Positions 8,183-14,300 of a DNA stretch of 15,226 nt are shown in pieces. Within the stretch, counting starts at the first letter, position 1. Every line of letters starts with the position of its first letter. The notes beneath the pieces are model-generated. The model was not told where the DNA came from. It ran no database searches and saw only the letters and a list, made by a program, of their open reading frames with translations. The DNA lies in assembly GCA_964591605.1 (NCBI GenBank), contig CAZQEN010000178.1:1-15226 (forward strand), given 5' to 3'. Position numbers and translations under genes: made by a program. The stretch is from CAYLLT01 sp964591605. GTDB lineage: Bacteria; Planctomycetota; Phycisphaerae; UBA1845; PWPN01.

Positions 8183-8662
8183 ATGCGATTCGGAGTGATC
8201 TCGGACACGCATGATCGGCTTCCGACGCTCCAGCGCGCGCTGGCCATCCTCAAAGACCGCAACGTGGACGCGATCATCCATCCCGGCGACATCATCGCCC
8301 CGTTCGCTGCCAAGGAACTGCTCTCGTGGACCGGCCCGCTGCATGCGACCTACGGCAACAACGACGGGGAGCGCAAGGGGCTCAAGACGATCCTGCCGCA
8401 GATCCAGGAGGGTCCGCTCTGGGTGGAGGCGGAGGGCAAACTGATCCTCGTCCACCACTTCATCGACTGGTGTGAGCCCGCCGACATCGACCTGGCCGAC
8501 TTCATTGTGACGGGGCACACCCACGAGGTGGTCAACGAGAAGCGCGGAGGCAAACTGTTCCTGAATCCGGGGGAGTGCTGCGGCTGGGTCCATGGCCGCT
8601 GCACCGTGGCCGTGCTGGACACGCAGGCGGTCTCGGCAGAGATCATCGAGGTACCGAGTTGA
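8183..8662 (+). CDS. yfcE: YfcE/MJ0936-type metallophosphodiesterase
   Basis: This 159-residue protein has the full set of calcineurin-like metallophosphoesterase motifs in the compact YfcE arrangement: SDTHD (7-11; metal ligands D8 and H10), HPGD (33-36; bridging D36), GNND (58-61), HH at 91-92, GHTH (111-114) and NPGE (128-131). Length and motif spacing are normal, so the enzyme should be active. YfcE-type enzymes hydrolyse phosphodiesters and need a divalent metal, often Mn. The physiological substrate is not established, and a planctomycete homologue need not share that of Escherichia coli. The fold is cytosolic, with no signal peptide. ATG 8183 is the only start that keeps the DxH motif at the N-terminus; its RBS is weak (CCAGG). 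The stop overlaps the start of the next gene, so the two are probably one operon. The symbol denotes family membership only. Confidence 0.9.
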   Translation: MRFGVISDTHDRLPTLQRALAILKDRNVDAIIHPGDIIAPFAAKELLSWTGPLHATYGNNDGERKGLKTILPQIQEGPLWVEAEGKLILVHHFIDWCEPADIDLADFIVTGHTHEVVNEKRGGKLFLNPGECCGWVHGRCTVAVLDTQAVSAEIIEVPS

Positions 8663-9168
8663 AAGCCGAAAGCCCGAAACCCGACAAGCCCAAGGCGCGC
8701 TCTGGCGGTTGCGTCTCCGGACTGCACCTGCTGGCTGTGGGCGCTCTGGTTCTGGGCGCGTCCGTGAGCTGCGTGCGCCGCACGGTGACCGTCAAGACGG
8801 ACCCCCAGGGGGCCGCTGTCATTCTCAACGACCAGAACATCGGCACCTCACCGGCCAGTGTCGACTTCACCTGGTACGGCGACTACAGCGTGATCCTCAA
8901 GAAGGACGGATACGAGACGCTCACCACGCACCAGCGGCTCAATCCGCCGTGGTACCAGATCCCGCCGATCGACTTTGTGGCCGAAGCGCTGATGCCGTTC
9001 ACCATCCACGATCAGCAGGAGATGTCGTTCACGCTGGAGCCGCGCCGGCCGGTGGACAGGCCTGCGCTCATCGAACAGGCCCGCGAGTTCCGGGATCGGG
9101 CGCTGCACGAGGGCGTCACCACCGCGGCCACCCGCCCGGCCGATGCACAGACGCGTCCTGCCGGCTGA
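8659..9168 (+). CDS. PEGA-domain envelope protein, probable lipoprotein
   Basis: This is a 169-residue exported protein. A hydrophobic segment (about 20-37, GLHLLAVGALVLGASVS) is followed by C38-VRR. The context resembles a lipoprotein cleavage site, but the lipobox is imperfect because position -3 is Ser rather than Leu. Residues about 43-90 form a PEGA-type beta domain (VTVKTDPQGAAVILNDQNIG then SPASVDFTWYGDYSVILKKDGYETL). A conserved PPWYQIPPIDFVAEAL block and a charged, Thr/Ala-rich tail follow. PEGA domains are extracytoplasmic and probably bind surface polysaccharide or other proteins. I chose TTG 8659, which overlaps the yfcE stop, because GAGGT (8648-8652) stands six bases upstream. 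An upstream ATG at 8575 would add 28 residues that are only the yfcE sequence read in another frame. The tight overlap implies co-expression with yfcE, though no functional link is known. Confidence 0.82.
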   Translation: MKAESPKPDKPKARSGGCVSGLHLLAVGALVLGASVSCVRRTVTVKTDPQGAAVILNDQNIGTSPASVDFTWYGDYSVILKKDGYETLTTHQRLNPPWYQIPPIDFVAEALMPFTIHDQQEMSFTLEPRRPVDRPALIEQAREFRDRALHEGVTTAATRPADAQTRPAG

Positions 9169-9259
9169 ACCCGCTCCTCTGGTCGCGACGCCGCCGCGCC
9201 CGCTCGGCATCACCCCGGCGGCTCGCCGCCCGCTCACCGGCCCGAGGCACCCCGCCCGC

Positions 9260-9288
9260 TTGACGCCGCCCCGCCGGCCGTCTTTAAT
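9260..9288 (+). promoter_or_regulatory. Candidate tRNA-Ala promoter
   Basis: TTGACG (9260-9265) and TTTAAT (9283-9288) are 17 bases apart, each with 5/6 matches to sigma-70 consensus. The tRNA begins about 62 bases downstream of the likely start point. The -10 box is the only AT-rich patch in the very GC-rich spacer after the PEGA gene. Confidence 0.55.
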
Positions 9289-9356
9289 AGTCAGTGCACG
9301 GGAGACCAAGAGCAAACCGCTCCGCCATCCCCCGGACAGGACAACTGTGATTCCCC

Positions 9357-9429
<73 letters not shown>

Positions 9430-9440
9430 TTCATATCTCC

Positions 9441-9524
9441 TTGATTTCGAGTGGTTTGCTCGTTATAGAATGTAGCGTAACGATGTCGCGTTTCGGACGA
9501 TAAAAGCCGATTTCGGACGCTACA
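9441..9524 (+). promoter_or_regulatory. Integrase promoter with direct and inverted repeats
   Basis: TTGATT (9441-9446) and TATAGA (9464-9469) are 17 bases apart just after the tRNA. Downstream come two exact copies of TTTCGGACG (9491-9499 and 9511-9519), offset by exactly 20 bases. An 8-bp inverted repeat also flanks them, TGTAGCGT (9471-9478) with ACGCTACA (9517-9524), directly abutting the integrase ATG. These could be arm-type recombinase sites, excisionase sites or a repressor operator. Confidence 0.5.
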
Positions 9525-10628
9525 ATGCCTCGCACCTCACAACCCCGCTACGACAACACCCGGAACCAGTGGTATCTGAACTTTCACCGTAAGAAGCATT
9601 TTCTCTGCTCAGGCAAGGGCAATTACGTGCAGGCGATGCGGCGGGCGAGCGAAATCATGGGGCAGCCAGTTGTTTCCGGTGAGCCGGAAACGGTCGGTGA
9701 ATTGATTGCCTTGTGGATCACCACGACAGAGCCGGGCGAGTGGTCATGCTGCGTACTTGAAGCCTGGAAGGAGGCAGCCTGGTCGACTCCCCTTCGGGAG
9801 GTAGATCGCGATCATCTCCTCCGCTTCCACCAGCATCTGAAGCGAACGAAGGGAGGACAGAAGCACAATCTCCACGCCAACGGGCCGCGGACGATCCAAG
9901 CCAAGATGTTGCAGGCAGCCAAAGTACTGCGATGGGCGCATCGCCGCGGTTTCATCGACCTCATGCCGGACATGCCCACGCTCGAGAAACCTACGAAGCG
10001 ACCGAGGGATTACGGACAGGTAGATCTACAGGAGATCTTCGGCCATCTGCCACAGTCCACCGAACCAATCCTGCGCTTTATCCTGGAGACAGGGTGCCGA
10101 CCTTCGGAGGCGTGCAGACTGCGCTGGGAGGATGTGGATCTGACCACCAACTTGTGCGTAATCGATCGGCACAAGATCGTCAAACGCACCGGAGAGCCCA
10201 GGACCATTGCGCTATCGCCAGCGGCTCGTTCGATTCTGGAACCGATGCCGCACCGGGAAGGCCACGTGTTCCTGAACCGTCTCAAGCAGCCGTTCAAGCC
10301 CGGTGGTCTGCGAAGTACACTCCGTCGCTCCACGAAGAAGAAGTTCAGCCGCGTTTATTCGTTCCGTCACACGCGGGCTCAGTCGATACTTGATAATGGC
10401 GGGAGCCTTGAAGATGTGGCGGCGATCCTTGGCAACAGCGTCCAAGCGGCCGCGATATACGCAAAGATCAGAGCCGAGCGGGCGCGGCGGGTGGCCGCAG
10501 GCCTGCCCTCACCATTGCAGCCAGTGCACGCCGCTGATAATACTCAACAGAATGCTGACGCTGGGTCTCGAAAGACGCCAGGAGGGAAAGAGAAGAAGGG
10601 TCGATCCGCCACTGCCCGCCTGGCGTGA
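9525..10628 (+). CDS. Tyrosine recombinase (element integrase)
   Basis: This is a 367-residue phage-type integrase. The N-terminal part contains an arm-binding-like beta segment (NTRNQWYLNFHRKKHFLCSG, 11-30) and a SAM-like core-binding domain (about 55-150, ending KVLRWAHRRGFI). The catalytic domain follows: Arg I R192 in TGCRPSEACRLRWEDVD, Lys K217 or K220 in RHKIVKRTGEPRTIAL, Arg II R281 in YSFRHTRA, and nucleophile Tyr Y312 in IYAKI. Two usual positions differ. The first His of HxxR is Y278, and the His of LGH is N304 (LGNSV). Y278 is a known natural variant, and both arginines and the tyrosine remain, so activity is likely. The tail (about 330-367) is low-complexity and basic. It catalyses site-specific integration and excision, probably at the adjacent tRNA-Ala. 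ATG 9525 follows the repeat cluster directly; the RBS is weak. Its last 161 bases overlap the opposing HTH gene. Confidence 0.94.
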   Translation: MPRTSQPRYDNTRNQWYLNFHRKKHFLCSGKGNYVQAMRRASEIMGQPVVSGEPETVGELIALWITTTEPGEWSCCVLEAWKEAAWSTPLREVDRDHLLRFHQHLKRTKGGQKHNLHANGPRTIQAKMLQAAKVLRWAHRRGFIDLMPDMPTLEKPTKRPRDYGQVDLQEIFGHLPQSTEPILRFILETGCRPSEACRLRWEDVDLTTNLCVIDRHKIVKRTGEPRTIALSPAARSILEPMPHREGHVFLNRLKQPFKPGGLRSTLRRSTKKKFSRVYSFRHTRAQSILDNGGSLEDVAAILGNSVQAAAIYAKIRAERARRVAAGLPSPLQPVHAADNTQQNADAGSRKTPGGKEKKGRSATARLA

Positions 10629-10719
10629 GCCGCTCTGCCTTGATCTTGCCCTGCCTGATGAGCGTACGCACATGACGTGGACTGTATCGGATCGCCTCCG
10701 CCACCTGCCGGACTGTCAT
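10468..10719 (-). CDS. Excisionase-type helix-turn-helix protein
   Basis: The 83-residue product starts MTVRQVAEAIRYSPRHVRTL and continues IRQGKIKAERLTPGGQWRID. This is the winged-HTH pattern of the HTH_17/excisionase family: helix, turn, recognition helix about 13-22, and wing with the Gly-Gly-Gln-Trp-Arg hairpin at 34-38. Such proteins bend DNA at att sites to steer the integrase toward excision, or act as small regulators. ATG 10719 is preceded by AAGGAG, but only three bases away. The in-frame GTG four codons upstream is an alternative start, while the family motif begins at the ATG. The residues after about 52 form a less conserved tail encoded opposite the integrase 3' end (10468-10628). 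That overlap means the two transcripts are complementary. The family call is good; the excision role is inferred from location. Confidence 0.8.
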   Translation of the reverse strand: MTVRQVAEAIRYSPRHVRTLIRQGKIKAERLTPGGQWRIDPSSLSLLASFETQRQHSVEYYQRRALAAMVRAGLRPPAAPARL

Positions 10720-10915
10720 CAACTCCTTCACGAGTCGGCCCCACACCCCTCTCCATCTGATAGAAGGGCAGAACGTTTCCGCTGAAGTTGTGGCGTGGGC
10801 TGTCAGGGAGGCCTTGTTCTCGAGACGGAATGGACGGCAGCTGGCGTCAGCTCGAAGACTGAGTGGCAGCAATGCCACCATCGCCACACTCGCCTCCCGG
10901 ACTGTTCAGGGATGC
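10720..10915. other. Intergenic region between HTH gene and ATPase gene
   Basis: I see no gene in this 196-base stretch. It contains a perfect 6-bp hairpin, GTGGCA (10863-10868) and TGCCAC (10873-10878) with a 4-base loop, lying just downstream of the ATPase stop on the minus strand. No T-run follows it, so it is not a typical intrinsic terminator. No clear minus-strand promoter for the HTH gene is visible. Confidence 0.3.
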
Positions 10916-12472
10916 CTATGCCGGTAAACCTTGACTGATCGGATCAGCTGTGGTGGCATCGGTGGCGTTGGAGGCGTTTTCCATCGGTAGTGTGAAGCCG
11001 TAACGACGGGCGGCACGCATCAGTTCGTTCGGGCTGACCCGAAGGTACGAGCGGCGGCCCTGGGCGGTCTTGGTGGTGACGAGGCCGTAACGCTTGAGCG
11101 TGCCGGCGACGCGATGGGGCGTCCACTGGCGGAACGTGATGGCGTCGTCCTGCCGGGCCTCGTGGAGAAGGTCCTTGGGGGTGAGGTCCGAATTGCCCCC
11201 GGCCACATGTGCGGCCAGCAGTGTGAACAGGATCCTGTCCGGTTCGGGTGTCGAATCCTCCATGCTGTCGGCCATGAGCTGCTCGGCGAACTTTCGGACG
11301 CACGCCACCAGACCGGTGACACCGTCGCATTCGCAGAGGGTGGCCAGATCCAGCAGCGGTTTCCACAGTTCCATGGCACGGCCGCTGGTTGCGATGGTGC
11401 AGGCATCCACATCGTGGGCCTGGCGCAGGATCCGGGGCGCCCGGCAGAGCGCCATGGCGTGCAGGTCATCCCGCAGATCCTGCCAGGTCTGGGGGTTCGC
11501 ATCGAGGCGAGCCCGGATCTGGGGCTGATCGTTGCCGCTGCGGAGCATCTGCAGATTGATGCAGCGGCTGGCGAGCGTCGGCGGCAGCTCGCCGATGCTG
11601 CCCAGGGCCTTGGGGCCGAACACATCGAAGAAGATCGCGCGATGACCATCGCCGCTCTTGTGCAGGCGCGAGACACATCCCCCGGCCCGGTAGCCGGCAA
11701 GCAGGACGGTGCGCAGTTCCGACGCCTGTGAGGTAGCTTCACCCAGGCGTTCCGCCTCATCCAGCAGGAACGTCCCGCCGTGCTCGTGGAGCGTGCGGAA
11801 CAGTACTCCGGCCGTCATGGAACTGGCGAGCGTGGGGCGCCAGGCCAGCCGGGCGATGAGGTCGAGCAGACGTGACTTGCCGCTGCCCAGCGGGCCGGTC
11901 ACATGGATGTAGGGCACGGCCGGCCATGCGGGATAGCAGTAGGTGAGCATGATCCACAGGGCGACGATGGCCGGCGCTCCGACTTCGGCACCGTCAGGGA
12001 AGACGACGAAGCGATTGACCTGTTCAACGACTGCGTTGAACACCCCGCAGATACTGGGCGTATGCCCGGCGAGCCATTGCCGGCGACCGGCGGCGCTCCA
12101 GCCCGGGATAGCTCCGGCGGCTGGCGGATGCGGAATGGGTGAGAGCCAGATCGGGGATGTGTCAGGATGGCCGAGGGAAGGTGTCAACAGTGCCATCTCA
12201 CGCCGACCACTTTCCCATTGAGTGCACAGCAACCATCTGCCCGCGGGGCCATCGGACGTGGACACGGTCGTTGCCTCGGTCAGTCCGGCCACCCCGGGGC
12301 GCAGAAAAAGCTGCGGCCGACAGACCGCCGCTGCGGGAATCTCTTCCAGACACGAAGACGCAGCTGCGGGTGGAGGCAGAGGAGAGGCGCCCATGTCGGG
12401 CTCACCGGAGCGGGCCGGCAGAGGGGGGTCTGCTGTTGCCGGGGGACAGCGCGCGGCATGGTCCGCTGCCAT
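10916..12472 (-). CDS. P-loop ATPase with DUF3631-like region (element replication/helicase type)
   Basis: With the chosen start this is 518 residues. The central ATPase has Walker A GPLGSGKS (193-200) and Walker B FLLDEAE (235-241). A conserved GPKALGSIGELPPTLASRC block (286-304) resembles the sensor or arginine-finger area of hexameric helicases. Beyond it, RLDANPQTWQDLRDDLHAMAL and ATSGRAMELWKPLLDLATLC (about 361-380) match the DUF3631 pattern found in phage and plasmid primase-helicases. A C-terminal winged helix (WTPHRVAGTLKRYGL and onward) ends it. No primase motif is visible, so the partner primase is missing or elsewhere. The frame stays open to 12670. ATG 12472 is chosen for AAGG eight bases upstream and because the sequence before it is not protein-like; ATG 12196 would also leave the ATPase whole. 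Likely role: unwinding or replicating the excised element. Function is inferred. Confidence 0.8.
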   Translation of the reverse strand: MAADHAARCPPATADPPLPARSGEPDMGASPLPPPAAASSCLEEIPAAAVCRPQLFLRPGVAGLTEATTVSTSDGPAGRWLLCTQWESGRREMALLTPSLGHPDTSPIWLSPIPHPPAAGAIPGWSAAGRRQWLAGHTPSICGVFNAVVEQVNRFVVFPDGAEVGAPAIVALWIMLTYCYPAWPAVPYIHVTGPLGSGKSRLLDLIARLAWRPTLASSMTAGVLFRTLHEHGGTFLLDEAERLGEATSQASELRTVLLAGYRAGGCVSRLHKSGDGHRAIFFDVFGPKALGSIGELPPTLASRCINLQMLRSGNDQPQIRARLDANPQTWQDLRDDLHAMALCRAPRILRQAHDVDACTIATSGRAMELWKPLLDLATLCECDGVTGLVACVRKFAEQLMADSMEDSTPEPDRILFTLLAAHVAGGNSDLTPKDLLHEARQDDAITFRQWTPHRVAGTLKRYGLVTTKTAQGRRSYLRVSPNELMRAARRYGFTLPMENASNATDATTADPISQGLPA

Positions 12473-12633
12473 CGCAAGGGCCTTATGGTTGTCTCCATTC
12501 GTGCGCACTGTATGCCTGTTCGTCGGGTCAGCGGGTTCGGGCCGTTCCCCTGGATCGACGGTCACTTTTGCATGGCCTGCGACACCACTGCGAATGAGAT
12601 GCACAGTCTGGTCAGGTTCTCGGGCAGGCCCGC

Positions 12634-12879
12634 TCACTCCGCCTTGAGAAGCAGCTCGTGCATGGCCCACTCGACCGCGAGCTTGAGGTGCGGCAGGTCA
12701 CGGGCCAGGAAGCTGGTCGAGCGCTGCCACGCGCCGTTCGCGTCCCTGTAGCTGCGGGAGACCGTGAACGAGTAGAAGGGCTCGCGCCCGCCCGGTTCGC
12801 TTTCCTGACGCCAGATGGCGGCCTGCACGCGGTCGAACTGTCTGCTTGCGATGGGCTTGTTGTTCTCGGCTTCGCTCAT
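12634..12879 (-). CDS. Conserved hypothetical protein, 81 aa
   Basis: This small soluble protein contains the pattern RVQAAIWRQESE then FYSFTVSRSYRD, NGAWQRSTSFLARDLPHLKLAVEWAMHELLL. I recognise it as a family of short proteins common in planctomycete and proteobacterial mobile regions, with motif I-W-x-N/Q-E then Y-S-x-T-x-x-R-x-Y-x-D and a C-terminal helix. No function has been assigned to it as far as I know. The predicted fold is a small beta sheet with one helix; there are no catalytic residues, cysteines or membrane segments. ATG 12879 is chosen for AAAGGA seven to eight bases upstream. The in-frame start at 12918 lacks an RBS and adds residues unlike the family. Its leader resembles that of the VWA gene. 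It precedes the ATPase gene by 161 bases on the same strand, so it may belong to the element's core set. Confidence 0.8.
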   Translation of the reverse strand: MSEAENNKPIASRQFDRVQAAIWRQESEPGGREPFYSFTVSRSYRDANGAWQRSTSFLARDLPHLKLAVEWAMHELLLKAE

Positions 12880-13092
12880 GGGTCGATCCTTTCTGATTGA
12901 GATGGTGACGCAGCACAATGCCGCTACTCATCTGGGGTGGGAATGTTTCCCTTGAAGCTTCTCGCGCGCCTGGTATCCCACATCACTGCATCGGGCCAAG
13001 GCCGTACTCATCCTCCCTCGCTGCATCCGGGGAATCGAGGAAGCGCATGAAGCCGTCAACGTATTCAACCCGCCGGCCATGATGACCTCGGC
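12880..13092. other. Intergenic region with possible remnant small frame
   Basis: This region lies between the J-like gene and the 81-residue gene. On the minus strand, one frame reading into TGA at 12983-12985 gives a protein-like stretch, RVEYVDGFMRFLDSPDAARE followed by DEYGLGPMQ. It has no start codon with an RBS except ATG at the internal Met. A different frame has ATG (about 13080) with GAGGT upstream. This looks like a short gene whose start and body are one base out of register, or chance. The shared leader element is at 12885-12904. Confidence 0.3.
12885..12904 (-). promoter_or_regulatory. Leader/RBS element copy A
   Basis: Read on the minus strand: CATCTCAATC, then AGAA, then AGGATC, five bases before ATG 12879. 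The 10-mer and the GGATC part recur before the VWA gene at 14242-14259. AAAGGA serves as ribosome binding site. The identity beyond the RBS suggests a copied or co-regulated leader. Confidence 0.5.
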
Positions 13093-13581
13093 TCAGCCTG
13101 CCAGACCGGTACCCTTGCCCAGAATCAGCAGCGCGATCAGGCAGATCATCGAATAGATCAGTGCGCTCATGATCCGTTCTTTCCAGACTTCCGACAGTTG
13201 AGGAAGGGTCGAGAAACGGAAGCCACTGGTCGGTCGTGGAGCTGCTCTTCCTGCGGCCGCGGGCGATCGCGGAGTTTTCGCACCGGAGCGATATCCGGCG
13301 GGCCTGCCTGCCATGGAAGCGCGTGGGATCGCCCCGCCGGACTGCGCTGCTGCCGCGCACGGCGGCCTGATCGACGTGGGCGGTGGCTTACCGGTCAGCA
13401 CGGGGTAAGCCTCACGCAGCAGCGCGATCGCCGCACTGGCCACGTCCCGCTCGCGCGGGTCGGTCGCGTAGTTGAGCCGCTGCACGTACCGGTGCTGGAG
13501 TTGGGCATACGCGGCGTCCACGTCGCGGCGGCTGTACCGGGGCGGCAGTTCCAGAAGCTGCCGGGCTTCGTCAGGGGTCAT
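13093..13581 (-). CDS. Tail-anchored protein with degenerate J-like domain
   Basis: The 162-residue product has three parts. Residues 1-64 (TPDEARQLLELPPRYSRRDV, AAYAQLQHRYVQRLNYATDP, ASAAIALLREAYPVL) have the helix pattern of a J domain: a short first helix, an AYxxLxxRY second helix and a LLREAYxVL last helix. The HPD loop that normally follows helix II is replaced (VQR/NYATD). Residues 65-130 are a Pro/Ala/Arg-rich linker, probably disordered. Residues about 137-156 (IMSALIYSMICLIALLILGKG) form one membrane segment at the extreme C-terminus, so the protein is tail-anchored with the J-like part in the cytosol. The start ATG overlaps the VWA stop as TAATG, with GGGGA upstream, implying coupled translation. 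Beside Hsp70 and VWA genes it probably recruits that Hsp70 to the membrane; lacking HPD, it may bind without stimulating ATPase. The J-like assignment rests on pattern only. Confidence 0.72.
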   Translation of the reverse strand: MTPDEARQLLELPPRYSRRDVDAAYAQLQHRYVQRLNYATDPRERDVASAAIALLREAYPVLTGKPPPTSIRPPCAAAAQSGGAIPRASMAGRPAGYRSGAKTPRSPAAAGRAAPRPTSGFRFSTLPQLSEVWKERIMSALIYSMICLIALLILGKGTGLAG

Positions 13582-14237
13582 TATGGTCCCCGTTTCACCA
13601 GACGATGGGCGATGTCCGTGCGGAAGTACTGCACCATCTCATGGGCATCACGGATGAAGCGGTAGAGCACCTTGCCGTTCAGAACACTGGCCACGCCCTT
13701 GAGGACGCCCTCATCAACCTCGCTCGGGTCATCGGCGACGCCGATCGTTTCGATGATGACACCCTTGTTCTTGAGGCGACGCGCCGCCGAGGTCGCATCT
13801 TCGGTATCCTGCCCGTCTGAGAGCAGGACGAGGTGCACGTTGGGCTGTCTGGTCAGAAGCGGAAGCGCGAGTTCCAGCGGCTTTCGGATGGTCGTGCCGC
13901 CGTCTGCCGTGATCGAGCGGATGGCCGTATCGATCCGGGGGCGATGGTCGCGGCAGCGCATCAGGGGCAGCACCAGCTTCGCTGTCTCGTTGAAGGCGAT
14001 GACCATGACGGTGTCATCGGCACCCATCTGCTGACGAGTGTCCAGGCAGGCGATGATGGCATCCCGGGCGGCACCGATTCGGCTGGTATAACCGCATTTC
14101 GCAACCATGCTGCCGGACCGGTCGACGATGAAGACCAGCGTCTCGCCGGTGCCACCGTCCTGAAGCTCCGGCGGGCGCGCAGTGAGCTTTACCAGACCCC
14201 GGGCGGCACGCTCGAGAAGACTTTCAGTTGGAGACAT
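13581..14237 (-). CDS. VWA-domain protein with intact MIDAS
   Basis: This 218-residue protein is almost entirely one von Willebrand factor A domain. Strand 1 (ETLVFIVDRSGSM, 32-44) gives MIDAS residues D39, S41 and S43. GGTTIRKPLELAL (113-125) supplies the MIDAS threonine (T115 or T116), and HLVLLSDGQDT (135-145) supplies D141. The helix-strand alternation continues to the end. There is no signal peptide or membrane segment, so it acts in the cytosol as a metal-dependent protein-interaction module, as VWA proteins do beside AAA ATPases or chaperones. GGAGG seven bases upstream of ATG 14237 is a strong RBS. The gene lies 63 bases after the Hsp70-like gene and overlaps the J-like gene by one base, so the three form an apparent operon. 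By context it may be a substrate-binding or scaffold partner of the Hsp70. The specific role is unknown. Confidence 0.88.
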   Translation of the reverse strand: MSPTESLLERAARGLVKLTARPPELQDGGTGETLVFIVDRSGSMVAKCGYTSRIGAARDAIIACLDTRQQMGADDTVMVIAFNETAKLVLPLMRCRDHRPRIDTAIRSITADGGTTIRKPLELALPLLTRQPNVHLVLLSDGQDTEDATSAARRLKNKGVIIETIGVADDPSEVDEGVLKGVASVLNGKVLYRFIRDAHEMVQYFRTDIAHRLVKRGP

Positions 14238-14241
14238 GGAT

Positions 14242-14259
14242 GATCCTCCGATTGAGATG
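14242..14259 (-). promoter_or_regulatory. Leader/RBS element copy B
   Basis: Read on the minus strand: CATCTCAATC, then GG, then AGGATC, four bases before ATG 14237. It matches the leader of the 81-residue gene (12885-12904) across the 10-mer and the GGATC core. GGAGG within it is the ribosome binding site of the VWA gene. Confidence 0.5.
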
Positions 14260-14272
14260 AACAGGGACCCCG

Positions 14273-14289
14273 GCAGAGACCCTCTCTGC
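14273..14289 (-). other. Intercistronic hairpin between Hsp70 and VWA genes
   Basis: A perfect 7-bp stem, GCAGAGA (14273-14279) with TCTCTGC (14283-14289), has a 3-base loop. It lies 11 bases beyond the Hsp70 stop. No T-run follows, so it is more likely an mRNA-stability or processing element than a terminator. It could adjust relative levels of the two products. Confidence 0.4.
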
Positions 14290-14300
14290 GTTGTGGCTGG

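Noticed and set aside
8575..8658. Longer start for the PEGA protein
   Set aside because: The extra residues are only the yfcE coding sequence in another frame. TTG 8659 has a well-spaced RBS.
12222..12647. Plus-strand frames across 12139-12751
   Set aside because: Low-complexity, no RBS and no motif; the minus-strand ATPase frame explains most of the region.
12473..12670. N-terminal extension of the ATPase up to 12670
   Set aside because: The added 66 residues are not protein-like and run into the 81-residue gene, while ATG 12472 has an RBS.
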